Assembly (NCBI GenBank): GCA_041389885.1
Contig: JAWKRB010000007.1
Coordinates: 248,001-312,000, forward strand
Direction: 5' to 3'
DNA: 64,000 bases
Source: JAWKRB01 sp041389885
GTDB taxonomy: Bacteria; Myxococcota_A; Polyangia; Polyangiales; Ga0077539
Below the pieces are notes generated by a model. That model saw only the letters and a list, made by a program, of their open reading frames with translations. It had not been told where the DNA came from and searched no databases. The first letter of the stretch is position 1, and each line of letters starts with the position of its first letter. The translations under genes and the position numbers were made by a program. Of this stretch, positions 28,301-37,754 are shown one piece after another.

Positions 28301-28731
28301 ACGCGAACTGCGGCGCCTGCGGCCGCGCGTGCTCCACGGGCTCGACCTGCGTGTCGGGCGTGTGCGTCGGTCAGGGCTCGCTGCGCTTCACGCTCACGTG
28401 GGACACCAACGGAGACATGGACCTCCACGTGCTCCCGCCCTGCGGCACGGAGATCTACTACGGTCGCACCTCCGCCTGCGGCGGCACCCTCGACGTCGAC
28501 AACACCTCGAGCCGCGGCCCTGAGAACATCTTCTGGAGCGGCAGCTACACGCCGGGGCGCTACTACGTCTGCGCCGAGGCGTTCTCCTCCACGGTGTCGC
28601 GCGCGAACTACGTGCTCACGGTGGTGCGCAACGGCGTGACGGTCCGCACGGTCACGGGCAACCGCGGCGGCGTCACCGACGGCAACCGCGCCTGCGGCCC
28701 CGGCTTCAACCAGCTCACCATCGACCTCTGA
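25303..28731 (+). CDS. large Cys-rich repeat lipoprotein with DUF2135-like C-terminus
   Basis: 1142 aa from ATG 25303, behind GAAGAGG. Signal MKSTRELALAATLLTAFAGCGG, lipobox FAGC. An Asp/Gly/Ala-rich tether is followed by an EGF-like Cys region, then about 13 units of the form C..GFADCDGNPANGCEVNTQTS...CGACG.AC, the MopE/metal-binding type found in myxobacterial outer proteins. Two long near-identical repeats of about 110 residues follow (CTAPTGGTVSCTAGSCVQSC, at about 27640-27950 and 27985-28290). The C-terminal 115 residues, LRFTLTWDTNGDMDLHVLPPCG to FNQLTIDL, match the DUF2135/YfaP-type beta sandwich. Probably a long disulphide-stiffened surface stalk with a terminal binding domain. Confidence 0.8.
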   Translation: MKSTRELALAATLLTAFAGCGGQSIVGGGGSPVDGGASDLGSTDGALSDGGQDDASTDAADAVIADTGPARCVSSADCAGNPMGAVCNTETGQCVGCVASNDTCEAGNYCDPMTGMCVRGCRDDNACASTPDADGGVGPQLRCNPTTRNCVQCVTDMHCPAGTLCRGNECVVGCMDDTRCAMGETCCNGGCVNTQNNTDNCGACGTQCMVPNAQAACAAGQCAVGTCTGDRRDCNSDVTDGCETDTNSSLEHCGGCGRLCNSPPNAAGACTAGVCTFTCATGFADCDNDPSNGCEVDLNASNDHCGACGAACAPANATGACMMGQCAVAACTMGFGDCDGLVSNGCEANVQTSTTHCGTCGTMCPTPSNGEAACAMGTCGISTCGSGFADCDGDAMSGCEVNTQTSTAHCGACGNACELPNATAACTAGACAVGSCATGFADCDNDPSNGCEVNTQTSTANCGACGNACATTNGSAACAAGSCATGGCNTGFADCDGDPANGCEVNTQTNAGNCGACGTVCNLANATAVCGAGTCAVGTCNAGFADCDGNPANGCEVNLNTTASSCGACGRACAAPNGVAVCSAGACAVGACNAGFADCDGNPANGCEVVIASDTGNCGACRNVCPTPSNGSAVCSSGVCGIGSCSSGTANCDGNVSNGCEVNTNTSLSNCGACGRACATPANGAPACTGGVCGLGTCNAGFANCDNNAGNGCETNLNTNVSSCGACGRACSFANATATCSGGACALGACNAGFANCDGNPANGCETNLALVSSCGRCGNVCTAPTGGTVSCTAGSCVQSCPAGQTNCGGVCRATGASCTSAGTGGCANTGTVVCSGTTTTCSAAPRTSGSCTSPAGGVCTTGGTCACATGQTNCSGTCRAVATDTNNCGACGRVCTAPTGGTVSCTAGSCVQSCPAGQTNCGGVCRATGATCTSAGTGGCANTGTLVCSGTTTVCSATPRTSGPCSSPAGGTCTTGGTCTCGTGFTNCSGTCRNLQTENANCGACGRACSTGSTCVSGVCVGQGSLRFTLTWDTNGDMDLHVLPPCGTEIYYGRTSACGGTLDVDNTSSRGPENIFWSGSYTPGRYYVCAEAFSSTVSRANYVLTVVRNGVTVRTVTGNRGGVTDGNRACGPGFNQLTIDL

Positions 28732-28943
28732 CGCGCTCAGGGAGGGCGCCCTCGCCGCCCTCCTCCCCTCCCCTCTGCCCACGCGGTCTCGACGCCGCAC
28801 CGCGGGACATTTTTCCCGTGAACACCCCCGATGTTCGTGCGTAATGAACATCTGGGTGCGACGCCGCGTCTCGCGACCGCACAATTCACCGTCTCCGCGA
28901 CGCCCTGGGGTGGTCCGCAGTGGCGGCACGAAGGAGGCTACCC

Positions 28944-29768
28944 ATGAAGATCGAGAAGGTGGTGCGGCTGTGGGCCGTGCTCTGCGCGGGTCTGCTGTTC
29001 TCCGGCGTCGCGTCGGCGCAGACGCGAGACCTCGCGGCGGGTCCCATCTGGAACCAGAACCACGCCAACCAGCGCTGCCCCGAGGTATGCTCGGCGCAGC
29101 GCGCCACCTGGAACGGTCAGTGGCGCACCGTCGTGCCCGGGCAGCAGTCGGTGTGCGGCTGCGTCTCCGCGCCGGCGCCCTCGGGGCAGGTCGCCGAGGT
29201 GCCCGCCGGCCCGATCTGGAACAACCGCCTGGCCAACCGCCGCTGCCCGCAGGTGTGCGCGTCTCGCAGCGCCTCGTGGACCGGTCAGTGGCGCACGACC
29301 ATCCCCGGTCGCATGTCGGTCTGCGCCTGCGCCATGGGCGGGCGATTCGCCCCGCCCCCGGTGGTCGTCGCCCCGCCCCCGGTGGTCGCGCCCCCGCCCC
29401 CCGTGATCGCCGCGCCCAGCCCGGCGAGGAACGTCAACGCCGGCCCCATCTGGAATCAGAACCACGCCAACCGCCGCTGTCCGCAGGTCTGCGCGTCGCA
29501 GCGCGCGTCGTGGAACGGCGAGTGGCGCACGACCATCCCCGGTCGCATGTCGGTCTGCGCCTGCGTGGGCGGCCGCTTCGCCCCGCCGCCCCCGGTGGTC
29601 GCGACCCCGGTCGCGCGCGACGTGCAAGCGGGCCCCATCTGGAACCAGAACCACGCCAACCGACAGTGCCCGCGGGTCTGCGCCTCGCAGCGCGCGTCTT
29701 GGAACGGCCAGTGGCGCACCGTCGTCCCCGGTCAGATGTCGGTCTGCGGCTGCCTCTTCAACCAGTGA
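28944..29768 (+). CDS. secreted MVL-type (mannan-binding) lectin with four domains
   Basis: 274 aa from ATG 28944, seven bases after AAGGAGG. Signal peptide MKIEKVVRLWAVLCAGLLFSGVASAQ, cut after ASA. Four copies of the Microcystis viridis lectin fold at residues about 32-73, 88-129, 166-207 and 229-270, each GPIWNQ.HAN..CP.VC....ASW.GQWRT..PG..SVC.C with four conserved Cys. Repeats are joined by Pro/Val/Ala-rich linkers (135-160 and 211-222). MVL binds the Man-GlcNAc core of high-mannose glycans; multivalency should raise avidity. Unlinked to an enzyme gene, it may act in prey or matrix recognition together with the neighbouring Cys-rich lipoproteins. Confidence 0.85.
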   Translation: MKIEKVVRLWAVLCAGLLFSGVASAQTRDLAAGPIWNQNHANQRCPEVCSAQRATWNGQWRTVVPGQQSVCGCVSAPAPSGQVAEVPAGPIWNNRLANRRCPQVCASRSASWTGQWRTTIPGRMSVCACAMGGRFAPPPVVVAPPPVVAPPPPVIAAPSPARNVNAGPIWNQNHANRRCPQVCASQRASWNGEWRTTIPGRMSVCACVGGRFAPPPPVVATPVARDVQAGPIWNQNHANRQCPRVCASQRASWNGQWRTVVPGQMSVCGCLFNQ

Positions 29769-29885
29769 TCCTCGTCGGCCCCGCGCTCTGAGCGCGCCAG
29801 GGCCGACGACCTCACCCCCTCTCGCGCTATCCCCGCGCGCCCTCGCCCGCGGCGCGCCCTCCGCCCCCGCGGCGCTGCGCTCACC

Positions 29886-30440
29886 GCTCGCCCGTCGCTT
29901 CGTCGGGTGATGGATCACGTAGTCCGCCGCGTACTCCGCGCGGGCGTCCCCCGTCGCGGGGTCGACCAGCCACGACATCGCCAGCTTCTCAGGCACGCGA
30001 ATCACCCCGGGGTCTCGCAGGGTGCCGAAGACCACGTCCCACACGGGGGAGGTCACGCCGTGGTTCGCCTGCGGCGCCTTGAAATGGTGGGCGAAATGGT
30101 GCCGGCGCAGATACCTCCCCACCGGCCCCCGCGGCCCGTGCGTGTGGAGCCGGCGGTGCAGCACCTCGTAGCCCGCGTAGGTCACCGCGTAGCTCGCGAC
30201 GAAGGCCACCCCCGCCTTGCCCGCCACGACCCCGGCGAGCGCCGCCGCCGCCGCGATCACGGGGCCGACGTGCGCCACCTTCTTCGACGTCGGCGCGAAG
30301 TAGAACCGCGCGGCGTGGTGCCGCCGGTGCTCGTCGGCGAAATCGCTCTTGCTCTTGGCGTCGTGCCCCACCCAGCGGTGCAGCGCGTACTCGCTCAGAG
30401 ACCAACCCGCCGCGCCCGCCAGCATCGCTCCTGTGATCAT
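29886..30440 (-). CDS. fatty acid hydroxylase / sterol desaturase-like membrane protein
   Basis: ATG 30440 overlaps the TGA of the TetR gene (ATGA, 30437-30440). Histidine clusters of the di-iron hydroxylase family are in order: ALHRWVGHDAKS, DEHRRHHAARFYF (EHRRHH), LHRRLHTHGP and YLRRHHFAHHFKAPQANHG, with hydrophobic stretches between (GAMLAGAAGWSLSEY, VIAAAAALAGVVAG). Family members hydroxylate or desaturate lipids in the membrane. The true 3' end is unclear: the frame stays open to 28938, antisense to the lectin gene, but coding character ends near YVIHHPTKRRASGER (about 29886), where a stop exists one frame off, so a frameshift is likely. The TetR partner probably controls it. Confidence 0.65.
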
Positions 30441-31174
30441 TCGCCAGACTCCTTCGCTCGACCCTTGCCCTCGAACCTTTGCACCGCCGAGAGCGCGCGG
30501 CGCACCGCGTCGGCCTCGGCGCCGAATCCCACGAGCAGCGCGCACATCATCGCGTCGGCCAGGGGCGCCGCGTCGAAGCCCGGCGCGTGCGCCCTGAGCT
30601 TCGAGAGCTCGAGCACGCCGCGCAGCCCCGACCAGAAGAGCACCGCGCGGTCCATCGCGTCGCCCGCGGGCAGCGTGGCCTCGTCGACCGCCGCCGAGAA
30701 GAGCGCCGCCACCGCCCCGAGGAGCGACATCGTGGTCGAGACCAGCGCCGCGCCCTCGTCGCCCGGCACGAGGGTGCGCGGGTCGGCGAGCATCTGCCCG
30801 ATGAGCCCCGCCTCGGTGCGCCGCTCCCTCGCGAAGCGCGCGTAGGCGCGGCCCGCGAGCACGAGCCGGGTGAGCGCGACGCGGTCTCCGCGAAACGCGC
30901 CCTCGCACGCGTCGAGGCTGCGCTGCAGGTGCGCGCCCAGCTCGTTCAGCGCCCGGCGCTCGACCGCCGCGAGGAGCGACGTCTTCGAGGGAAAGTACCG
31001 GTAGAGCGCCCCCACCGCGAGGTCGAGGCGCCGCGCGAGCGCGTGCGTCGTGAGCCCCTCAAGGCCCTCGTCGCGCAGCAGCTCGAGGGCGGCGCTGGTG
31101 ATCTCGTCGAGGCGCCGCGCCCGCGTGCGCGCCCGTCGATCGGGCGGGGGCTCGATGACGATCTCGTGAACCAT
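30437..31174 (-). CDS. TetR-family transcriptional regulator
   Basis: 245 aa from ATG 31174. N-terminal helix-turn-helix: RRLDEITSAALELLRDEGLEGLTTHALARRLDLAVGALYRYFPSKTSLLAAV (about residues 18-70), with the usual ALYRYF recognition helix; the rest is the helical ligand-binding domain. The ATG lies inside one of two perfect GTGAACnnnGTTCAC palindromes, so it very probably represses itself. Its TGA overlaps the start of the hydroxylase-like gene, making that gene the most likely co-regulated target; a lipid-like ligand would fit but is not shown. Confidence 0.85.
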   Translation of the reverse strand: MVHEIVIEPPPDRRARTRARRLDEITSAALELLRDEGLEGLTTHALARRLDLAVGALYRYFPSKTSLLAAVERRALNELGAHLQRSLDACEGAFRGDRVALTRLVLAGRAYARFARERRTEAGLIGQMLADPRTLVPGDEGAALVSTTMSLLGAVAALFSAAVDEATLPAGDAMDRAVLFWSGLRGVLELSKLRAHAPGFDAAPLADAMMCALLVGFGAEADAVRRALSAVQRFEGKGRAKESGE

Positions 31175-31198
31175 GTTCACAAAGTGAACGACGTTCAC
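31166..31198. promoter_or_regulatory. double TetR operator (two GTGAACnnnGTTCAC palindromes)
   Basis: Perfect 15-bp palindromes at 31166-31180 (spacer CAT) and 31184-31198 (spacer GAC), three bases apart, so their centres are 18 bp apart and on nearly the same face of the helix. The first contains the TetR start codon. This is the usual layout for an autorepressed TetR gene binding as two dimers. Confidence 0.75.
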
Positions 31199-31475
31199 AT
31201 TTCTGTCAAGCGCGCCGTGGGATGCCTGAGATTCGGGGTAGGCGCAGAGCGGGCAGTGACCTTCGGAGAAAGCGCAAGGGGGAGGCCAATCAGAGCGAAG
31301 CGGATGCTGAAGACTCCCACCTACAATTGAACCTGCTCTCCACCTCCCCTCCCCCCTCGCGCGCCTTGCGCCCTTGCGGTCTCTGCCTCCCTCGCCGCCA
31401 ACGCCTACTCCGAACTCCAGGGGGATGCGCGCACCCTTGACCGGCCGAGAGGCGCGGTGACAGGGTGGCAGGGTC

Positions 31476-32300
31476 ATGGCGATCGGTGAGGTCCCTGCGC
31501 GCCCCCCTCGCGCGCCGACGCAAGCCGCGTGGGACGCGATGAGCCCCGCGGAGCGTCGCGCGCTGATCGACGCGCTCCCGGCGGCGATGACCGAAGCGGA
31601 GCTCGCGCCCTCGGAGGGCGACGCCCACTTCGACGCGAAGGTCGAGGGGCGAGAGACCCTGCGCACGCACTTCGAGCGCGTGTCTCGACGCATCTACGTG
31701 GGCGCCGAGCTCACGGTGTACTACCCCGACGAGGACCGCTTCGCGCCAGTCCTCTGCGCGGTGACCGACGTCGATCCGCACCCGCGTGAGAAGTGGGTGG
31801 TGTCAGACGAGGGCAAGGGCATCGAGTGGATCCTTGAGGTCCTCGTGCGCGGGGATCGGCAGAAGGACCTGGAGCGCAACCGAGCGCGCTACGCACGGCT
31901 GCGGGTGCCCGAGTATTTCGTCTTCGATCACCGCCGCAACCTGCTCCGCGGTTGGCGCCTGCCCGACCGGATGATCGGGATCTATCACCCGATCGTGCCG
32001 CAGCAGGGCGTGCTGCGCTCCGAGGTGCTCGGGCTGGACCTCACGCTCGACGGGCGCAAGCTGAGGTTCCGCGACGGCAACGCCCAGCTCCTCGCTCCGC
32101 AGGAGATCATCACGTGGATGGAAGACCACGTGACCGATCTGGTGAACGCGGTCGAGGAGGCGGAGCAGAGGGCCGAGGCCGAAGCGAAGAGGGCCGAGGC
32201 CGAAGCGAAGAGGGCCGAGGCCGAAGCGAAGAGGGCCGAGGCCGCAGAGCGAAGGGTGCAAGAGCTCGAGGCCGAGCTCAGGCGCGCGCGGGGGGAGTGA
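31476..32300 (+). CDS. Uma2-family (DUF820) nuclease-like protein with coiled-coil tail
   Basis: 274 aa, ATG 31476. Uma2/DUF820 proteins have a PD-(D/E)XK restriction-endonuclease fold. Visible: the two-strand core WVVSDEGKGIEWILEVLVRGDRQKDLERNRARYARLRVPEYFVFDHRRN, with the Asp/Glu...Q/K spacing of the nuclease site and the PEYFVFD block typical of the family. The C-terminal 60 residues are a heptad-like helix built from repeated EAEAKRA units. The biological role of this family is unclear. It stands alone, with nothing like a transposon or methylase next to it. Confidence 0.8.
   Translation: MAIGEVPARPPRAPTQAAWDAMSPAERRALIDALPAAMTEAELAPSEGDAHFDAKVEGRETLRTHFERVSRRIYVGAELTVYYPDEDRFAPVLCAVTDVDPHPREKWVVSDEGKGIEWILEVLVRGDRQKDLERNRARYARLRVPEYFVFDHRRNLLRGWRLPDRMIGIYHPIVPQQGVLRSEVLGLDLTLDGRKLRFRDGNAQLLAPQEIITWMEDHVTDLVNAVEEAEQRAEAEAKRAEAEAKRAEAEAKRAEAAERRVQELEAELRRARGE
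32169..32246. repeat. 21-bp tandem repeats in the Uma2 tail
   Basis: The unit AGGGCCGAGGCCGAAGCGAAG is present three times in a row from 32169, plus a partial fourth, coding for repeated RAEAEAK. Copy number may vary between strains, changing the coiled-coil length in whole heptads. Confidence 0.8.
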
Positions 32301-32306
32301 CGCGCC

Positions 32307-32475
32307 TCAACGAATCTCGCCTGGGCGAAGCCAGTTGGAGTGGCTGTCGCGGGTGACGTTCGTGAGCCCCAGGGTGATGCTGACGCTGTGCGCGCGAACG
32401 TGGTGCCACCAGCCCGCGGGGACGAACAGCGTGTCGCCCGGTCCGAGCTCCGCGGTGCGAAAGTGTCACGGGACG
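32307..32475 (-). pseudogene. C-terminal remnant of a cupin-8/JmjC-like gene
   Basis: Minus-strand reading gives HFRTAELGPGDTLFVPAGWWH, then HVRAHSVSITLGLTNVTR, ending at TGA 32307-32309. That is the last part of a cupin-like (Cupin_8/JmjC hydroxylase) domain with the usual PAGWWHHV metal-site histidine. The frame is lost upstream near 32475, where a different gene fragment begins. Only about 55 codons remain, so it is a truncated relic. Confidence 0.6.
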
Positions 32476-32509
32476 GCCTATGGGCCCCAGTCCGAAGCGG
32501 GCGACGGGT

Positions 32510-33004
32510 CTACCCGCCGCCGGAACCGCCGTCGCCCATCTCGGGCGGCGCGCTCGGGTCGCCGAGCAGATGTTGGGGCATCGTGGACGGGTCCGTGACG
32601 GTCGACATCGGCGTGCCCGCCGGAAACTCCAGGGCGGGCTCCGCCAGCTGGCCATCGGCGTTGACGCGAAAGACGCGACCGCTGATGAGGACGCCTGAGG
32701 GGGTAGAGTACGAGCCAATCTCAGAGGCCAGAAGATAGCGACTCCCACGTTCGAGCTGAGAGACTCCGAAGACGCGAACCGTGTCGATGGTCGTCACCGT
32801 ACGGCTCTCAGCCTCGGTTCTAGAACTCGACAGAAAGAACTTCGTGTCTGGGGGAGTGCGGTATCCAGCGCGAGAGAAGAGCTGCGCCGCTACGCTGCCC
32901 TGCCATGCCATTCCCTGCACGGCAAATCCGCCATGATCGACGACCGTAGGCAAGCCGTCTCCAGTCACCCGGACGTCGAGAAGGAAGGCGCTACCCGAGA
33001 ACAT
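32510..33004 (-). CDS. unknown protein fragment next to 26-bp hairpin
   Basis: 164 aa in an open frame from ATG 33004. Content is a mixed beta protein (AFLLDVRVTGDGLPTVVDHGG, SRYLLASEIGSYSTPSGVLISGRVF) ending in a Gly/Ser tail. No family recognised. It lacks an obvious start signal, and another frame just upstream (33027-33233) reads MRIDARVVRSITQSETQLPALVIDPAM, which looks like the missing N-terminal part, so the gene seems cut by the hairpin at 33019-33081. Confidence 0.4.
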   Translation of the reverse strand: MFSGSAFLLDVRVTGDGLPTVVDHGGFAVQGMAWQGSVAAQLFSRAGYRTPPDTKFFLSSSRTEAESRTVTTIDTVRVFGVSQLERGSRYLLASEIGSYSTPSGVLISGRVFRVNADGQLAEPALEFPAGTPMSTVTDPSTMPQHLLGDPSAPPEMGDGGSGGG

Positions 33005-33018
33005 TGCTGTTCGAGTCG

Positions 33019-33081
33019 GGCCTTGGTCATCGACCCGGCCATGAGCGGATGCCGTTCATGGCCGGGTCGATGACCAAGGCC
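33019..33081. repeat. 26-bp perfect inverted repeat, 11-nt loop
   Basis: 33019-33044 is the exact reverse complement of 33056-33081. It lies between two pieces of what looks like one minus-strand gene in different frames. There is no T-run, so it is not a classical terminator. It may be a fold-back scar or an artefact of sequencing or assembly. Confidence 0.8.
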
Positions 33082-33417
33082 GGCAGCTGTGTCTCACTCT
33101 GTGTGATGGAGCGGACCACGCGCGCATCAATGCGCATCCCGACGGCCTCGCCGTTCACGCCGGGGACCCTCCAGCGGATCGGGGTCGGTTCGTTCGTGGG
33201 CTCGATCACCGCAGGAGACAACCCCAGCGCCATCGCTGCGCTGAGATCGGTCGTGATGTCAGCTCCACTGCGTGAGGGCCTCTCAGTCGACGGCCCGGGC
33301 CATCGCGAGCAGCTCGTGGCCCTGGAGAGCGGAGGCGCTGACGCGAGCCGGTGGCCTCCGTGGGCGTGCAGAAAACTGGCCCTCGCCGCGCGGACGTGCG
33401 CGTGTCACGGGGCTGCG

Positions 33418-34971
33418 ATGACGCCTCGATGGGCCGCGACCGCGATGCTCCTTGCGACGACGGCGTCGTGGGCGCAGCCGCGAGCGCCCGCCGCGCCGCG
33501 CGGAGGACCGCTCCAACGCGCTGCGGCGCAAGGGGTCACAGGGCTCTCGCGGGCGCGGCTCGACTCCATCGGCGACATGGAGACCCTCGACCTCCGCGAC
33601 GCGCCCGAGCCCGAGGGCGCCCTCGAGACGACGCCGCTGGGACCCACCGAGTCGCCGTGGTCCGACTGCGCCCTCGACGGCGCGGTGCACCCGGTGGACC
33701 TGCGCGCGGGCCCCCTCACGCCGCTGCAGGTCGTGCTCACGAGCGACGGTCGCCGCGCGGTGGCGCTGGTGGTCATGGGCCGCCCCGGAGGAGGCCGCCG
33801 CGGCATGCTCTACCCCGAGTCGCGCTGGGTGCAGTGGGACGGGGCGAACATCGCCCTGTTCACCGGCCCGGGGATCCTCCCCGACGCCGCGCTCACCCTG
33901 CGCGGCAGGGAGATCGGCGTGTTCTCGTACCTCGCGCGAGACGGCCAGCCGGCGCACCTCCGCGGCGAGACCCTCGCCCTCGCAGACCGGGTGGTGGGCT
34001 TCACCCGGATCGTCGCGGGACAGATCGTCGGCGGCCCGAGACCCCTCCCCGGCTCGGCGGGCCTCGACATCGACACCGGCGCCGTGCGCTGGGACCGGGG
34101 GATCGCGCTGGTCCTCGGGCGAGAGAACCCCGTGCCGGGCAACGCGACGCGCACAGAAATGCTCTTCGCGGTGAGCCCCCACGGCAGCGCCCTGGGCTCC
34201 CCGAGGCCCCTCTCTCTCGAGGTCTCGAGCGCGGGCGCCGGCGCGCGCTACATCGACCTCAGCGCGTCGCGCAGCGGCGACCTCGTGAGCGCCTGGGTGG
34301 TGCGCGACGGGCCCCGCGCCGGCGTCTGGGTCGCGCGAGGGATCACCCCCGACGACGACGACACCGCCCGCCCCGCCACCGCCGCCGCGCGACGACGGCA
34401 GCGGCACCGCCGACCCCTGCGCTTGCTCCAGGGCGGCGGCTTCTGGGGCCCGCAGGTGAGCGACCGCGGCGTGCTCGTGCGGCGCGAGCACGAGAGCTCC
34501 TCGGGCAACGGCCTCGCCGACCTGCTCTTCGCCGGCTTCGCCCGCGACGCCCGCACCCTCTTTCAGCGCGTGCTCGGGAGCTTCTGGGACGCCGTTCCCT
34601 CCTGGGACACACACGGGTTGATCCTCGCCGGCCTCCGCGGCGGCGGCGGCGCCGAGGCCCCCCTCGACCCCGTCGTCGCCTACGGCGGCGGAGACCGCGG
34701 CGCGCTGCGCACCTTCAACACCCGCGACGCGCAGACCTTCGACGCGCTGCGCGACGCCGTCGACATCGCCATCACCCCCGTGCGCGACGGCGCCGTCATC
34801 GCCTGGATCGACGGACACGCCGAGGGCGAAGACCCCACCCGCCGGCGCCTCCGCCTCGCGCGAATCGCCTGCCGCGCAGCGCCTCCCCGCGCGGCGAGCG
34901 CCCCCGCCGCGCCCCCGACGCGTCGCGCCCCCGCGCCCCGGCGTCGGCCCTCCACGCGCCCGAGCCGCTGA
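33418..34971 (+). CDS. secreted protein of unknown function
   Basis: 517 aa from ATG 33418, chosen because a signal peptide begins there (MTPRWAATAMLLATTASWAQ, cleavage near ASWA-Q); the open frame upstream to 33004 has no coding look. The body reads like a series of beta strands with repeated 'value-reporting' patterns (LVVMGRPGG, VQWDGANIALFTG, GVFSYLARDGQPAHLRG, YIDLSASRSGDLVSAWVVRDG), suggesting a beta-propeller or beta-sandwich. The tail is Ala/Pro/Arg-rich. No family recognised. It converges with the lipoprotein gene, with one base between the two stops. Confidence 0.6.
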   Translation: MTPRWAATAMLLATTASWAQPRAPAAPRGGPLQRAAAQGVTGLSRARLDSIGDMETLDLRDAPEPEGALETTPLGPTESPWSDCALDGAVHPVDLRAGPLTPLQVVLTSDGRRAVALVVMGRPGGGRRGMLYPESRWVQWDGANIALFTGPGILPDAALTLRGREIGVFSYLARDGQPAHLRGETLALADRVVGFTRIVAGQIVGGPRPLPGSAGLDIDTGAVRWDRGIALVLGRENPVPGNATRTEMLFAVSPHGSALGSPRPLSLEVSSAGAGARYIDLSASRSGDLVSAWVVRDGPRAGVWVARGITPDDDDTARPATAAARRRQRHRRPLRLLQGGGFWGPQVSDRGVLVRREHESSSGNGLADLLFAGFARDARTLFQRVLGSFWDAVPSWDTHGLILAGLRGGGGAEAPLDPVVAYGGGDRGALRTFNTRDAQTFDALRDAVDIAITPVRDGAVIAWIDGHAEGEDPTRRRLRLARIACRAAPPRAASAPAAPPTRRAPAPRRRPSTRPSR

Positions 34972-34972
34972 G

Positions 34973-35755
34973 TCAGCGCGTCGGCGCGCAGGCGCCCAGG
35001 GTGTCGGGGAGCCCGTCGAAGCGCAGCGAGCAGCTCTGACCGGGCGGACAGGTGACCGCCGCGTCGGCGCTCGTCGGGCAGAAGCGTCGGCACAGCCCCG
35101 CGGGCGCCGCGTCGTCGCAGCGCTGCGTGATGTCTCGAATGCACGCGAAGCCCGGCCCGCACGACTCCGACCGGCAGCACGGCGCGCCGTCGCCCCCGGG
35201 TGACCTCGTCACCGCGCCGCAGGCCGTGGCGCCGCTCGCGGCGACGACGTCGCAGCGCGGTCGATCGCTCGGGCACCCGTTGCCGCTCAGCGCGATCGGG
35301 CTGCACGGACCGGTCTCCAGGCAGAACCTCGCGTCGGTCCCCACCACCGCGCCCACGCAGAGCCCGCCGGGTCGCCCGCCGCGCGACGGGTCGCCGCAGC
35401 GCGCGTGGTCGCTCCCGCAGCAGAGGGGCGTGCATCGCCCCGGCTCGCCGAGGCACCCGAGGCCCGGCGCGCACTCGTTGGCGCGGGTGCAGGCCACGCC
35501 CCACCCGCCGGAGCCCACCGCCGCGCACAGTTGCCGCACGCCGCCGTCGACCACCGCGCGGTAGCACCCGGCGCCGGCGTCGCACCCCGTGTTCGTGACC
35601 CAATTGCAGTCGCCCTGGGTCATGCCGCACACCGAGGGGTAGCCGTCGTCGCCGGGCACGCGGGCCCGCGCGTCGGTCACGCCCGCGTCGGGTGAAGAGC
35701 TCGTGCCGCAGCCTAGGGCCAACACCGACACCAGGGCGAAGAGAGCGCAGCGCAT
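34973..35755 (-). CDS. Cys-rich lipoprotein of unknown function
   Basis: 260 aa, ATG 35755. Signal MRCALFALVSVLALGCG with lipobox LALGC (mature Cys16), then a short Ser/Asp tether. About 24 cysteines lie in the rest, in short EGF-like clusters (ACTRANECAPGLGCLG, CTPLCCGSDHARCGD, CCRSESCGPGFACI, FCPTSADAAVTCPPGQSC). Probably a disulphide-stabilised outer-surface protein. It shares the Cys-cluster style, but not the repeats, of the large lipoproteins at 22-29 kb. Confidence 0.7.
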   Translation of the reverse strand: MRCALFALVSVLALGCGTSSSPDAGVTDARARVPGDDGYPSVCGMTQGDCNWVTNTGCDAGAGCYRAVVDGGVRQLCAAVGSGGWGVACTRANECAPGLGCLGEPGRCTPLCCGSDHARCGDPSRGGRPGGLCVGAVVGTDARFCLETGPCSPIALSGNGCPSDRPRCDVVAASGATACGAVTRSPGGDGAPCCRSESCGPGFACIRDITQRCDDAAPAGLCRRFCPTSADAAVTCPPGQSCSLRFDGLPDTLGACAPTR

Positions 35756-35783
35756 GGGCCCAGATGCTACGCGCTGCGCCCGA

Positions 35784-37460
<1,677 letters not shown>

Positions 37461-37663
37461 CGAAAGCCCTCGCGCCGCGCACGATTTCGCGGCGGCTCCG
37501 AGCACCCCGGGAGAGGCCCCACGACGGGCCAGGCGCCGGGGCGCGCGGCGCGCGCCGTATGGGAGAGGTGGTGATCTCGACTCGTCAGGGTGCGCGTCGA
37601 CGTCACAGGTCGACTCGTCACCGTGTGGACGGGGCATCACCCTAGGACAGCGCCCACCGCGAA

Positions 37664-37707
37664 GTCAACGCGCTGCGCGCTTCGCCGCGCGCGGCTCACG
37701 CGTTGAC
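37664..37707. other. inverted repeat GTCAACGCG...CGCGTTGAC
   Basis: Perfect 9-bp arms at 37664-37672 and 37699-37707 around a GC-rich 26-nt loop that can itself pair. It lies in the divergent gap between pyrG and the PAAR gene, about 50 bp before the PAAR start. Could be an operator or just a stable hairpin; there is no adjacent T-run. Confidence 0.4.
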
Positions 37708-37754
37708 GCTGCGCGCGCGTGTGTGGTGCCATGACCGACCCGAGGAGCCACGAC

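Noticed and set aside
25650..28523. 957-codon plus-strand frame made of RRLRR-type repeats
   Set aside because: Out-of-frame shadow of the DUF2135 lipoprotein gene.
22453..28731. Phase-variable or CRISPR-like repeat region
   Set aside because: The periodicity comes from protein repeats with third-base drift, not from identical DNA repeats.
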